NCBI GenBank assembly: GCA_030729385.1
Contig: JANQXM010000071.1
Location: 1,698 to 49,153 of the forward strand
Source of the DNA: Opitutales bacterium
GTDB taxonomy: Bacteria; Verrucomicrobiota; Verrucomicrobiia; Opitutales; Coraliomargaritaceae
Direction of reading: 5' to 3'
Length of the DNA: 47,456 nt
The notes under the pieces: generated by a model
Database searches by the model: none
The model's input: the letters and a program-made list of their open reading frames with translations, nothing else
Told to the model about the DNA's origin: nothing
Translations under genes and position numbers: made by a program
Part shown: positions 9,259 through 17,921 of the stretch, piece after piece
Layout: each line of letters begins with the position of its first letter
How positions within the stretch are numbered: the first letter of the stretch is position 1

Positions 9259-9987
9259 ATGACTCAACCAGTATCTGATGCTCCTGAGGGGATTCTCCTC
9301 GTCGATAAACCGCAAGGCATTACCTCGCACGACGTGGTCGCACGCATGCGCAAAGTGTTTCGCATTAAAAAGATTGGTCATGCTGGCACGCTCGATCCGA
9401 TGGCGACGGGGCTCCTCCTGATTATGATCGGGAAAGCGACCAAAGTGTCGCAGTATCTCATGAGCCATGCGAAGGAATACACCGGCACGGTGCGCCTCGG
9501 TCAAGAAACTGACTCGCAAGACGCAGAAGGTGAAGTCGTCGCTGAGAAACCAGTGCCTGATATCACCGAAGCCGAAGTACGCGCTCTCATGGAAACATTC
9601 ATGGGTGATCAGTATCAAACGCCGCCCATGTATTCTGCGAAGAAGGTAAACGGTCAAGCGCTCTACAAATTAGCGCGTCAAGGCAAGACCATCGAGCGCG
9701 AAGCGCGCGTGATCCACGTCAGCCGTTTTGAAATGACGAACTTTGACCTGCCCGAAATCTCTTTCGTTGTTGGTAGCAGTAAAGGCACCTATATCCGCAC
9801 CTTAGCGCATGATCTCGCGAACAAGATTGGCTGCGGCGGACACCTCTGCGCATTGCGTCGCACAGTGGTTGGCAAGTTCAGTATCGAGAATGCCAATACA
9901 CTCGACGAAATCGAAAAAATGTCGCCTTCCGTTTTGCGCCGTCAACTGATCCCCATCAATCAAGCTGTTCCAAGCCACGCATTGTAG
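9259..9987 (+). CDS. truB: tRNA pseudouridine(55) synthase TruB
   Basis: I place the start at ATG 9259, giving 242 residues beginning [20 protein letters not shown]. An in-frame GTG at 9175 lies inside the inverted repeat and encodes unrelated residues, so it is rejected. The catalytic aspartate is D46 in the [13 protein letters not shown] motif. The KxxGxxTHD-like [12 protein letters not shown] segment and the [12 protein letters not shown] motif also match TruB. It isomerises U55 in the T-loop of most tRNAs. The protein is short for TruB (often about 300) and may lack or reduce the C-terminal PUA domain. ribF follows after 3 bases. Confidence 0.95.
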   Translation: MTQPVSDAPEGILLVDKPQGITSHDVVARMRKVFRIKKIGHAGTLDPMATGLLLIMIGKATKVSQYLMSHAKEYTGTVRLGQETDSQDAEGEVVAEKPVPDITEAEVRALMETFMGDQYQTPPMYSAKKVNGQALYKLARQGKTIEREARVIHVSRFEMTNFDLPEISFVVGSSKGTYIRTLAHDLANKIGCGGHLCALRRTVVGKFSIENANTLDEIEKMSPSVLRRQLIPINQAVPSHAL

Positions 9988-9990
9988 TCG

Positions 9991-10932
9991 ATGAACTTCC
10001 CCACCAGTGTTGAATCTTTTAAAGAACTTGCAGCTTTGCGCGGCGAGTTGCACTTGGCGATTGGGGTTTTCGATGGTGTGCACTTAGGGCACAAGGCGGT
10101 GATTGAATCCGCCGTGTTCTCCGCGCGACGTTCCGGTGGTATCAGTGGCGTATTGACTTTTGATCCGCATCCTAGCCGTTTGTTTCGACCAGATGCACCG
10201 ACGCTACTGATGATGGGTATCGATACCAAAATCGAAATGCTGCATGCGGTGGGTGTTGATGTGGTGATTCGTAAGCACTTTGACGCTGCGTTCGCCTCGA
10301 TCCCGGCAGAGGATTTTCTTGCTGAGTTGAAAGCCGCCTTACCAGCGTTGAAAGCCATCTACATCGGTCAAAACTTTCGCTTCGGCAAGAAGCGGGCAGG
10401 GGATGTGTCCACATTGATTCAGTCAGGCAAAGCTCTCGGGCTAAACGTGTTCAGTGTGGAGCGCATCCAGCACAATGGAGAGCCCATCAGTAGCACGCGT
10501 ATTCGCAAAGAACTCGAAGAAGGCGCGATCGAAGCGGCCAACGATCTTTTAGGTTATAACTATACAACTGCCGGCGAAATCGTCGGTGGTGCCAAGCTCG
10601 GACGTCAGATCGGTTTTCCGACTTTGAATCTGCCATGGAGCCCCGAGTGTCTTCCACGTTTCGGCGTGTATTACGTCCGCTACCGTGAAGCCGGAAAAAG
10701 CACATGGCAATCCGGTGTCGCCAATTACGGTGTCAAACCCACCGTTTCAGAGGGCGATCAATCGCCCAACCTTGAAGTGCACGCATTGGAAGATTGTGAC
10801 TTAAGCGCAGGTGACTCGCTCGAAGTCGAATGGCTCCGCTTCATCCGCCCCGAGCAAAAGTTCGACTCCGTCGATGCCTTGAAAGAGCAGATCGCAAAGG
10901 ATTGCGAAACCGCACGTGCCTTAGCGCAGTGA
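9991..10932 (+). CDS. ribF: Bifunctional riboflavin kinase / FAD synthetase RibF
   Basis: The 313-residue protein has an N-terminal nucleotidyltransferase domain (about 1-160) with [10 protein letters not shown], a Rossmann HxGH-type motif, and an ISSTRIR segment. A C-terminal flavokinase domain (about 175-310) has [17 protein letters not shown]. RibF phosphorylates riboflavin to FMN and adenylates FMN to FAD. It starts 3 bases after truB, so translation is probably coupled. A truB-ribF pair is a frequent arrangement in bacteria. It is the last gene of the nusA cluster; no clear intrinsic terminator follows, only a hairpin-rich gap. Confidence 0.95.
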   Translation: MNFPTSVESFKELAALRGELHLAIGVFDGVHLGHKAVIESAVFSARRSGGISGVLTFDPHPSRLFRPDAPTLLMMGIDTKIEMLHAVGVDVVIRKHFDAAFASIPAEDFLAELKAALPALKAIYIGQNFRFGKKRAGDVSTLIQSGKALGLNVFSVERIQHNGEPISSTRIRKELEEGAIEAANDLLGYNYTTAGEIVGGAKLGRQIGFPTLNLPWSPECLPRFGVYYVRYREAGKSTWQSGVANYGVKPTVSEGDQSPNLEVHALEDCDLSAGDSLEVEWLRFIRPEQKFDSVDALKEQIAKDCETARALAQ

Positions 10933-11078
10933 GTTAATAGCAGTTTATGAACGCTAATGCATGCGGGTTAGCGTGGATATTGATCGCCGCTAAAAGGCAT
11001 AGGACGCACAAAAGGTAGCGGCCTTATCCCTAACGCCATACGTCAGAGTCAGCCGTCAGTCATGATATTCAGTATAGT

Positions 11079-11152
11079 GTAGCCACGTCACTCGCCCGAC
11101 CTGTGATTCATCCTGAGCTGTGTCGAAGGGAGCCGGTCGAAGGTGTGACGTG
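11079..11152. repeat. Composite GTAG-headed palindrome with a CTGAG...TCGAAGG core
   Basis: GTAG (11079-11082) is followed by CACGTCACTCGCCCGACC (11084-11101). An imperfect complement, GGTCGAAGGTGTGACGTG, lies at 11135-11152 with 14 of 18 positions matching. Between them is TTCATCCTGAGCTGTGTCGAAGG (11107-11129), a type of sequence I recall as a dispersed intergenic repeat in other genomes. Confidence 0.55.
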
Positions 11153-11186
11153 ATCGTCAGCATAGTCCATGTTAGCTAAAACAAAA

Positions 11187-11210
11187 CACGGCAGAGACTG
11201 CCGTGGCTAC
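11187..11210 (-). repeat. REP-like palindrome, GTAG type
   Basis: Read on the minus strand: GTAGC then CACGGCAG-TCT-CTGCCGTG. The stem is 8 bp with a 3-base loop. A near-identical copy lies at 28679-28703, with the same CACGGCAG/CTGCCGTG stem and the same GCTACAAC flank. Confidence 0.75.
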
Positions 11211-11473
11211 AACAGCAAGTCAGACCGTATATTCCGTCTCTTCGCGCCCAATCTCACTACTTCAGGAACTTCGCATTTGTCGGAATCAAAAAGTAACGAT
11301 TTTCAGGAAAATCAACTCTTCCTAAAAGCGTGACAACCCATCGAACCTAGAGTTTAAAGGCAATGAACCGCTGCGCATTTAGTCTAACATGAACCCCGCG
11401 ATCTCGATTATCACACAAACCCAATCCGTGAAATGCGTTGTTCAAGGACGCAGATAACACTGATCTACAGAAA

Positions 11474-11974
11474 ATGAAATACCTAACGCTGTTACTCATT
11501 GCATTTTGTACCGCCCAAGCCTATGAAGTTACCGAATGGGAAAAACGGAGAGAAGATGGAACAGCCGATTCGCGAGACTACACTCGAAACGGAAAGGTCA
11601 TCATGACTCAACATGTAGAGCTTACTGCAGATATTGATCACGATGGATATGTCGGAACTGTTCGGTCAATCGTAAGAACAAAAACAAAAGAAAATGAAGA
11701 CACATGGATCATCTCTATTGCATCCAAAGAAGGAAAGTTTTCAGGCCTGACTACAGGGCCAGAGATCAAGAATTTTGAACTTTACATTGCAGATCAAAAT
11801 CAAGATGGGGAGATCGACCTCATAACACTGATGAATCAAGATGATGAAATCTTTGAGATGTTCACATTCAGCAAGGGGTATTTAGAACCAGTCCCTGAAG
11901 AACTTATCGAAGAAGTGCGGAAGGACTCCACTACTGGAGAACCAAAGCTAATCACGCTCATAAACCAAAGGTAG
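11474..11974 (+). CDS. Small secreted protein with EF-hand-like Asp-rich loops, function unknown
   Basis: The ATG at 11474 gives 166 residues beginning MKYLTLLLIAFCTAQA, a convincing signal peptide; an upstream in-frame ATG at 11438 adds 12 polar residues and is less likely. The mature protein has two loops that look like calcium-binding EF-hand or dockerin loops: DIDHDGYVG and DQNQDGEIDL. Beta-rich sequence lies between them. I recognise no family. Codon use is AT-richer than the neighbouring core genes, which hints at a different origin or weak selection. It is flanked by repeat-rich DNA on the left. It is probably periplasmic or extracellular. Confidence 0.7.
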   Translation: MKYLTLLLIAFCTAQAYEVTEWEKRREDGTADSRDYTRNGKVIMTQHVELTADIDHDGYVGTVRSIVRTKTKENEDTWIISIASKEGKFSGLTTGPEIKNFELYIADQNQDGEIDLITLMNQDDEIFEMFTFSKGYLEPVPEELIEEVRKDSTTGEPKLITLINQR

Positions 11975-12105
11975 ATCCAGTCGCTGGTATCAATTCCGTT
12001 ACGCCGCTCCGCGACTCTACTACATGATACAGCTCTACGTTCTGACCGTGAATCAGCGGTCGCTGTGAAGAACAAGAAAAGAGCTTGGCGGATCGGTGAC
12101 GTTGG

Positions 12106-12999
12106 ATGCAGACTGTGCGGATGTCCTCTTTCAAAATATGGCTGGAAGCGACGCGTCCGAAGACCTTACCGGCTGCGGTGGCGCCTGTGTTTTTGGGCTC
12201 GGCGTTGGCTTTTTCAGTAGGCGGATTCCATTGGTTGGCGGCGCTTATCTGTTTGGTCTTTGCATTGTTGATACAGATCGGGACGAATTTTGCGAATGAC
12301 TACTTAGATGGTATTCGCGGAACAGATACCGCTGCGCGGATCGGGCCGCAGCGTGCGGTGGCGGCTGGTTTGGTTACGCCGGTGGTGATGAAGCGGGCAA
12401 CGATTGCTGTGTTGGCAATCGGTTTTTGTGTCGGTCTGGCGTTGATTCCGTTGGGCGGTTGGTGGCTGCTCGCAGTCGGTGTGGCGAGTGTGGCTTGTGC
12501 CTGGCTCTATACCGGTGGTCCGTATCCATTGGCCTACAATGGGCTGGGGGATGTCTTTGTAGTGCTGTTTTTTGGCCTGATCGCGGTGGGCTGCACTTTC
12601 TATGTGCAAACGCATACGATGACTTTGGATGCGTTGATGTTGGGTCTGAGCTGCGGCTTGTTGGTCAACAATATCTTGGTGGTGAACAATTATCGTGACG
12701 TGGCGGAAGACACGCAGGCACGTAAGCGCACCTTGGTGGTGTTGCTTGGGCGAAAATATGCATTGTGCCAGTATGTGGTTTCTAGCCTGTTAGCCGGGGC
12801 GGTCTTGCTATGGCTTAGCGCGAGCAGTTTTGGGTCGTGGTTGCTCTTGGGCTGGCTGCCTGTGGGCTACAGTTTATTGCTGGCACGACGCTTGCCCGCG
12901 GCGAAGACTCCGGAAGATTTTCTAGCTGCCTTAAAAGGTTCGGCGCAAGTGGTCGCGGGCTACGGGGTATTGGTCAGCGTGGGGCTGGTTGTTGGGTGA
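12106..12999 (+). CDS. menA: 1,4-dihydroxy-2-naphthoate polyprenyltransferase (MenA-like), UbiA family
   Basis: The 297-residue membrane protein has about eight or nine hydrophobic segments and the UbiA active-site motif NFANDYLDGIRGTD (near residue 65), followed by RIGPQRAV, typical of MenA. A second conserved region, NNYRDVAEDTQARKRTL, matches the NxRDxxxDxxxxKxTL motif. MenA transfers a polyprenyl chain to 1,4-dihydroxy-2-naphthoate, making demethylmenaquinone. The ATG at 12106 is used; an ATG at 12121 (MSSFKIWLEATRPKTLP) is an equally good start. No other men genes are nearby. Substrate is inferred from the motif form; other UbiA members are possible but less likely. Confidence 0.88.
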   Translation: MQTVRMSSFKIWLEATRPKTLPAAVAPVFLGSALAFSVGGFHWLAALICLVFALLIQIGTNFANDYLDGIRGTDTAARIGPQRAVAAGLVTPVVMKRATIAVLAIGFCVGLALIPLGGWWLLAVGVASVACAWLYTGGPYPLAYNGLGDVFVVLFFGLIAVGCTFYVQTHTMTLDALMLGLSCGLLVNNILVVNNYRDVAEDTQARKRTLVVLLGRKYALCQYVVSSLLAGAVLLWLSASSFGSWLLLGWLPVGYSLLLARRLPAAKTPEDFLAALKGSAQVVAGYGVLVSVGLVVG

Positions 13000-13056
13000 T
13001 GGTAGCGGTAGGAAGCTATACATTCTAATCAATCTAACTATTGATTGACGCCAAAG

Positions 13057-13083
13057 GTAGGGACGCCTGAGGGCAGGCGTCCC
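13057..13083 (+). repeat. REP-like palindrome, GTAG type
   Basis: GTAG (13057-13060) leads into GGGACGCCTG-AGGG-CAGGCGTCCC, sharing the last G of the head. The perfect 10-bp stem has no T run after it, so it is a repeat rather than a terminator, although it lies after menA. Confidence 0.75.
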
Positions 13084-13122
13084 TAACAAATGCTTTCAAA
13101 TGAGTCTTAATATTTAATTAAG

Positions 13123-13217
13123 GTAGCGGCGATGGTCTCCATCGCCACACGTTTGAGTCGTTGAGCAAATTGCAATGAGCCACGCACCGCAATGGCGGTC
13201 GGGACGACCGCCTCTAC
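13123..13217. repeat. REPIN-like pair of inverted GTAG palindromes
   Basis: Left unit: GTAG then GGCGATGG-TCT-CCATCGCC (13123-13146). Right unit in reverse: GGCGGTCG-GGA-CGACCGCC then T-CTAC (13194-13217), which reads GTAG-A-palindrome on the minus strand. The two heads face outward around a 47-base spacer, the classical REPIN arrangement. Confidence 0.75.
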
Positions 13218-13244
13218 CTCGCTTGACCGGGGCATGTCCCTCCA

Positions 13245-13697
13245 TTAATCGCAGGGGCTGGTGCCGCCGGATTGTTTAAAATATTCTACTAGCTTGTCGC
13301 TGACCATGCGTTGCTCTTCGAGCGTGAGGGCTTGGTATTTACGACCGTCGGTCCAGCCGTAGCCCCAGTGATACCAATTGTAGAACCAGGGACTGCCGCC
13401 CATGCGGACGCCTTTGAACATCGCGTCGGCGAGGAGAGCGTCGTCCGTTTTGGCTAGCACACAGGCGCGGAGCTGTTCGTCGGCTTTGAGCCGTTGCTCT
13501 TCGGTGCCTCCTTGCCAATAAGCGAGGTCGTGCTCGACGCAGCACTCGCACCAGTCTTTGGCACTAATCAACGAGCGATCGGGGAAGAGTGAACAGCCGT
13601 CGCTGGTGAAGTCTTTGAGCAGTGGTTCTTCTTCGCAGCCGACAAAGAGCAGTGCAGTGAGGGCGACGAGCCAATGAATGGGGGAGTGTTTGAGCAC
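13245..13697 (-). CDS. Lipoprotein with a phospholipase A2-like active-site motif
   Basis: The 150-residue protein has a lipoprotein signal peptide with a lipobox LFVG-C21. A Ca-loop-like DGCS (33-36) and the motif C50-x-C52-C53-x-x-H56-D57-x-A59-Y60-W61 follow. This CCxxHDxAYW pattern matches the His-Asp catalytic helix of secreted phospholipase A2 and of parvoviral and bacterial relatives. The remainder (GGSPWFYNWYHWGYGW, near 98-113) is aromatic-rich. It may hydrolyse sn-2 acyl chains of phospholipids at the cell envelope; this is inferred from motif only. It is alone on the minus strand, divergent from the MFS gene 141 bases away. I cannot show catalytic activity or Ca2+ dependence from the sequence. 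Confidence 0.82.
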   Translation of the reverse strand: MLKHSPIHWLVALTALLFVGCEEEPLLKDFTSDGCSLFPDRSLISAKDWCECCVEHDLAYWQGGTEEQRLKADEQLRACVLAKTDDALLADAMFKGVRMGGSPWFYNWYHWGYGWTDGRKYQALTLEEQRMVSDKLVEYFKQSGGTSPCD

Positions 13698-13838
13698 GGG
13701 GTGAGAAAGAGAGGTGAGAGGTGAGTGTTGAATCTAGTAGAGATTAAGATAGGGGATTTGGTGGTTGGGATGCGAGATGGGAATTGGCGTTTTGTTTTGC
13801 GCTCCGCTCGTATCGAGTATCCCGTATTTCGAATCACC

Positions 13839-15185
13839 ATGAGTGCCACTGATCTTGAAAATACTGCGCTGCGTAATGTGCGCCATTTTACTCTGTTCCG
13901 GATGTTTTTCTCGGCGCGGTTTTACTATCCGGTGTATGCCTTATTGTTTTTGGATTATGGTTTAACGCTCCCGCAGTTTGCCATGTTGAACGGGCTTTGG
14001 GCGCTGACGATTGTCGTGTTGGAAATACCTTCGGGGGCCTTGGCCGATACGGTCGGTCGGCGAAATTTGTTGATTTTGGCAGGCGTGTGTATGGTGGTCG
14101 AAATGGGCGTGTTACTGGTGGCACCCATTGGCGGTGGAACTTTATTGTTTGTGCTGTTTGCGATCAATCGGGTGCTCAGCGGGGCTGCTGAAGCGGCGGC
14201 GAGTGGGGCAGATGAGGCCTTGGTTTACGATTCGATGAAGGCGGCAGGCATCGAGAGCCGGTGGGGGCATGTTTTGGAGCGGGTGCAGCGGGATACTTCG
14301 TTGGCCTTTTTCTTTGCCATGATGATTGGCGCGGCTTGTTACGATCCTGAGATGGTGAATGCGGTTTTTAAGACGCTGGGTTCGGCGTTTCGGGTGGAGC
14401 AGGCGCAGTTGATTAAAGTGCCGATTGTGCTGACTTTCTTGTCTTCGCTCGTGGTGCTTTGGATGGCTTTTCGCATGCAAGAGGTCGCGCATGAAAAATC
14501 ACTCACCGTGCGGGAGACCTTGGCACAGTCATGGCAGCAATCGTTGGTGGGTGCTCGCTGGATTTGGGCGACGTCTCTACCTTTCGGCATCATCTTGGCG
14601 GCGATGGTGCTGGACAGTGTTATACGGCAGTTTTTGACGCTGGCCAGTGAGTATTGGAATGTGATCCATCTGCCGATCGCAAGTTATGGGCTGATTGGGT
14701 CTGGAATGGCGCTGATGGGAGTGTTTGTGCCGCGCTTGGCTCGCTATATGGCGGACCATGGCACGCCGTTGAAGAACTTCCTCTGGCTGGTCGGGGCCGT
14801 TTTTGTGGGTCTGTATGGTCTGGCGATGGCGATTCCATATTGGGGCATCGTGCCGGCGATCTTCCTATACGCATCTATTCAGATGACGGGTTACTTTGTC
14901 AGCCGCTACCTGAACGAGGCGGCACCCTCCGAGCAGCGCGCGACGATCCTGAGTTTCAGAGGGCTTTCGACCAATTTCGCATATGGGGTGGTTTCAATGC
15001 TGTATTCCGGCTTTATTGTGGCGATTAAGGCAAGGCAGGAACCCGTCGATGGGATGAGTGATGAAATCGCCCAGCAATTGGTATTTGTGGAGTCAATTAC
15101 TTGGTTTCCTCTGTATTTCGTGTGTTCGGTGGCATTGGTCTTTTTGGTCCACCGTCTACGCTTCAAACGCACGAAGGGAAACTAA
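13839..15185 (+). CDS. Major facilitator superfamily permease
   Basis: The ATG at 13839 gives 448 residues beginning MSATDLENTALRNVRHF; an upstream in-frame ATG at 13725 would add 38 residues without family character. The protein has about 12 hydrophobic segments. The loop between TM2 and TM3 has the MFS signature form GALADTVGRRNLL (GxxxDxxGRR). A large central loop near residues 200-250 separates the two halves. Substrate is not readable; drug or metabolite efflux is possible. Its promoter region lies in the 141-base gap shared with the PLA2-like lipoprotein gene. It is followed 78 bases later by the kinase gene, with no obvious functional link. Confidence 0.85.
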   Translation: MSATDLENTALRNVRHFTLFRMFFSARFYYPVYALLFLDYGLTLPQFAMLNGLWALTIVVLEIPSGALADTVGRRNLLILAGVCMVVEMGVLLVAPIGGGTLLFVLFAINRVLSGAAEAAASGADEALVYDSMKAAGIESRWGHVLERVQRDTSLAFFFAMMIGAACYDPEMVNAVFKTLGSAFRVEQAQLIKVPIVLTFLSSLVVLWMAFRMQEVAHEKSLTVRETLAQSWQQSLVGARWIWATSLPFGIILAAMVLDSVIRQFLTLASEYWNVIHLPIASYGLIGSGMALMGVFVPRLARYMADHGTPLKNFLWLVGAVFVGLYGLAMAIPYWGIVPAIFLYASIQMTGYFVSRYLNEAAPSEQRATILSFRGLSTNFAYGVVSMLYSGFIVAIKARQEPVDGMSDEIAQQLVFVESITWFPLYFVCSVALVFLVHRLRFKRTKGN

Positions 15186-15263
15186 CGAGGAATCAGACTT
15201 GAAGTTACTGTTCAGATACTTCAATCCTGTTGACTTCTTTTAACCAATTGACCCATTTCCAGG

Positions 15264-16481
15264 ATGCCTGATCAGACCGACGAAACTATCAAAGAGAACG
15301 ATCCTAAACAGGTTCAGGATTTAGAGGTGAAGGATGCTCAGATCATCTTCAGCTCCGTCTGGTCGAGCCTCGAAACCGAGTTAGGCGAAGAGTATCTGCG
15401 CTTTCCTAAAGAGATTTTCTGGCTGAATGGTGCCCCTGGCGCAGGTAAAGGAACGAATACCGACTTCATCATGCAGTATCGCGATTTGACGGCTCCGCCG
15501 CTGGTTGTGAGCTCTTTATTGCAGAGCCCCGAGGCTGAAAAAATGAAGGACGCTGGTATGCTAGTCGGTGACCGCGAAGTGATCGAAATCATGCTGCGTA
15601 AGCTGTTGGATCCGGTGTATAAAAGCGGTGCTGTCGTCGATGGCTTCCCCCGCACCAAGGTGCAGGTGGAGTGCGTGAAGTTGCTGTTCACCAAGTTGGT
15701 CGAGCTGCGTAACAAGTATCGCGACACCCTTTACTCAGAGCATTTCAAGAAACCGCACTTTCATATCGTCGTGCTGTTTGTCGATGAGAAGGAGAGTGTG
15801 CGTCGTCAGCTCAACCGTGGTGTTCAGGCGCAGGCGCATAATAATGAAGTTAAGGAGTCGGGTGTTGGTGAGCTCATAGATTTGCGCGCGACTGACTTGA
15901 ACCCAGAAGCCGCGCTCAATCGTTACCGCACCTTTAAGGAGAAAACCTATGGTGCATTGAAAGACCTCCGTGAGATTTTCTTCTATCATTTCATCAATGC
16001 GCACGGTCCGGTTGAGGAGGTGCGCGCACGAATTGACAAAGAATTGCGCTACCAAGGCTCCCTGGAGTTGGACGAAGCGACTTACGACCTTCTTTCCCGT
16101 ATTCCTGTGGCGAGTTCGCTTTCGAAGCATGCTCGTCAGGATTTGGTGGATCGCTTGGATTCGTATCAGCAGCGCCAGTCTGAGTTATTCGAGAAAGTCA
16201 TTGCTTTGATCCAACTGGACTTCATGCCGATCATTATGCGCCATGCGATCTCGGGTATGTCGGTGGTGAATACCGAGAGCACCGTGTTGCACGACCCTGA
16301 TGCGTTGAGTATGATGATCGATATTTTCTCTGAGCGTGGTTACCATGCGATTATCGATTTACAGCGTGAAGAAGTGCCTGAGTCGATCGACCCGAAGACC
16401 TTCAAAATCAAGACACGTATTAAGCGTATTTATCGCGTGCGTGTGCAGTATAAGGGTTCTGACATTCGTCGCGGTCGCTAA
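15264..16481 (+). CDS. Adenylate-kinase-like nucleoside monophosphate kinase with long C-terminal extension
   Basis: The 405-residue protein has a P-loop GAPGAGKGT at 56-64, the NMP-binding signature DGFPRT at 126-131 and an arginine-rich LID start [10 protein letters not shown] (178-186), all typical of adenylate kinase. Adenylate kinase is normally about 215 residues. Here about 50 residues precede the P-loop, and about 150 residues follow the kinase core, with charged, helical sequence and no motif I recognise (for example [26 protein letters not shown]). The core should transfer phosphate from ATP to a nucleoside monophosphate. The added region may regulate it or bind a partner. It is followed 71 bases later by the DUF6901-like gene on the same strand. 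Confidence 0.82.
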   Translation: MPDQTDETIKENDPKQVQDLEVKDAQIIFSSVWSSLETELGEEYLRFPKEIFWLNGAPGAGKGTNTDFIMQYRDLTAPPLVVSSLLQSPEAEKMKDAGMLVGDREVIEIMLRKLLDPVYKSGAVVDGFPRTKVQVECVKLLFTKLVELRNKYRDTLYSEHFKKPHFHIVVLFVDEKESVRRQLNRGVQAQAHNNEVKESGVGELIDLRATDLNPEAALNRYRTFKEKTYGALKDLREIFFYHFINAHGPVEEVRARIDKELRYQGSLELDEATYDLLSRIPVASSLSKHARQDLVDRLDSYQQRQSELFEKVIALIQLDFMPIIMRHAISGMSVVNTESTVLHDPDALSMMIDIFSERGYHAIIDLQREEVPESIDPKTFKIKTRIKRIYRVRVQYKGSDIRRGR

Positions 16482-16552
16482 AGGGGGGTAAATCGCAGGT
16501 GGTGGTGCATTCCTCCTAGACCTTTGGGTATGGATTGGTTTGGATACTACGC

Positions 16553-17239
16553 ATGAAGACTGGCACAGTCGGTTACCACTTTGAACTCGCGGACCGTGAG
16601 GTGAGTTTTGAGGTCGGGACACAAGCGCGTGATATTCAGAATGACGGCGATCATCCTGAATGGGCTCTTTTAAAGAATAAGCAATGTGCCTGTTGCCCGT
16701 TGAAGGAAGCGGACTGCGCTTATTGCCCGGTGGCAGTGCGTATGAATGAAGTGATGACTTCGTTTGCGGACAATCAATCCACCGAGAGGGTGAAGGTGAC
16801 GGTGACAACTGAGGAAAGGAATTATTTTGAAGAGTGCGACCTACAGGTGGGGTTGAATTCACTGATGGGGTTGCTGATGGCGACTAGCGGTTGTCCGGTT
16901 TTGAAAGATCTTCAAGCCATGGCGAGTTTCCATATCCCATTCTGTTCTACCCGTGAAACACTGCATCGCACCGTGGGTTCGTATTTGATCAAACAATACT
17001 TCAAGCAGCTTCGAGGCGAAGAGCCTGATTGGAAGCTAATCCACTTAAAGGAGTTGTATGAAGTGCTTGAAGGGCTGAACCGTGACTTTTCGAAACGGGT
17101 GCAGTCATCCATTAGTAGCGATGCGATTTCGAATGCAGTGATTATGTTTTTCGCGACATCAGTTGTGGTGGCGTCCTCTTTGGAGCAGCAACTGCAGCGG
17201 CATCAGAGTTACCTGATGAATTCTGAAGCGGACGTATAA
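16553..17239 (+). CDS. DUF6901-like protein with a cysteine cluster, function unknown
   Basis: Starting from ATG 16553, the product has 228 residues (MKTGTVGYHFELADREVSFEV); a TTG start 18 bases upstream is possible but not needed. A cysteine cluster, CACCPLKEADCAYCP, lies near residues 40-54, followed by SGCPVLKDLQAMASFHIPFCSTRETL around 115-140. This CP...SGCP...FHxPF pattern resembles what I recall of the uncharacterised DUF6901 family, with moderate confidence. The C-terminal half is helical. The cysteines could bind a metal, but this is inference. It follows the long kinase in the same orientation. Its 3' end faces lspA, 28 bases away. Confidence 0.72.
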   Translation: MKTGTVGYHFELADREVSFEVGTQARDIQNDGDHPEWALLKNKQCACCPLKEADCAYCPVAVRMNEVMTSFADNQSTERVKVTVTTEERNYFEECDLQVGLNSLMGLLMATSGCPVLKDLQAMASFHIPFCSTRETLHRTVGSYLIKQYFKQLRGEEPDWKLIHLKELYEVLEGLNRDFSKRVQSSISSDAISNAVIMFFATSVVVASSLEQQLQRHQSYLMNSEADV

Positions 17240-17267
17240 TGTCCATACGAGGCTAGTCGGGCGTAAA

Positions 17268-17828
17268 TCAATTGCCGCTATCTTCTGCTTCGCCTTCTTC
17301 CGTGACGAGTGGTTTTGAGAAAAAGCTCAGTGTGATGTATGTGAATACACCGATAACGATGCCGCAGTCTGCGATGTTGAATGCAGGGTAGCGACCATCG
17401 GGCAAGAGGTAGGGCACGGAGAAAGGAAAATGGAAATCGAGGAAGTCGATTACATGCCCGTGGATGAGTCGATCCACCATGTTGCCCAGCACGCCGCCGA
17501 TGAGTAGCCCGAATGCGAACTGCATGGACTTGCGGTGGAGTTCCAAGCTGTGGCGCATTTTATAAATCGCGAATAGGGCAACAAATGCGAAGAGTGCTAA
17601 GAAGCCACCATAACCGCTAAACATGCCCCATGCGGCGCCTTCATTGCCTATATGGACGATGTAGAAAAAGCCTTTAATGACTTCTATCGAGTCGGGATAG
17701 AAGTAACTGTCGAGCGGCAGATCCGGATTGTTAAAAATCCAGGTCTTCGTCAGCTGATCGAGCGCGAAGACAATGATCGCGACGACGAACAGCAGTTTGT
17801 AGGCGCTGAATTTTTCGGAAGGTTTCAT
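17268..17828 (-). CDS. lspA: Lipoprotein signal peptidase II
   Basis: The 186-residue protein has four hydrophobic segments and the LspA signatures: NEGAAWGMFSG (62-72), GGVLGNMVDR (111-120), HVIDFLDF with catalytic D128, and YPAFNIAD with catalytic D154. LspA cleaves the signal peptide of diacylglyceryl-modified prolipoproteins at the inner membrane. Several lipoproteins are encoded in this window (13245, 36604) and would be its substrates. The acidic C-terminal tail (TEEGEAEDSGN) is extra. It lies in the same direction as the DksA-like gene and ileS, in the order ileS, DksA-like, lspA, a grouping also seen in other bacteria. Confidence 0.95.
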   Translation of the reverse strand: MKPSEKFSAYKLLFVVAIIVFALDQLTKTWIFNNPDLPLDSYFYPDSIEVIKGFFYIVHIGNEGAAWGMFSGYGGFLALFAFVALFAIYKMRHSLELHRKSMQFAFGLLIGGVLGNMVDRLIHGHVIDFLDFHFPFSVPYLLPDGRYPAFNIADCGIVIGVFTYITLSFFSKPLVTEEGEAEDSGN

Positions 17829-17921
17829 TTGGTTTAATCTTACTCGTAACCTGATTCAGATAACATCGTTCCATTCGAGAGAGTTCATCTGGATTAGGAG
17901 TCAGATTAAGGCATTGCCGAC

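Larger units (their letters stand above)
10933..11473. other. Repeat-rich intergenic region after ribF
   Basis: These 541 bases carry no convincing gene. They hold a hairpin ACGCTAA-TGCATGCGGG-TTAGCGT (10951-10974), a composite palindrome headed by GTAG (11079-11152) and a REP-like palindrome (11187-11210). After about 11220 the sequence becomes AT-richer with no clear structure up to the small secreted protein gene. Confidence 0.6.

Noticed and set aside
13057-13083. Calling the palindrome after menA a terminator
   Set aside because: It has no following T run and carries the GTAG head of the REP-like family.
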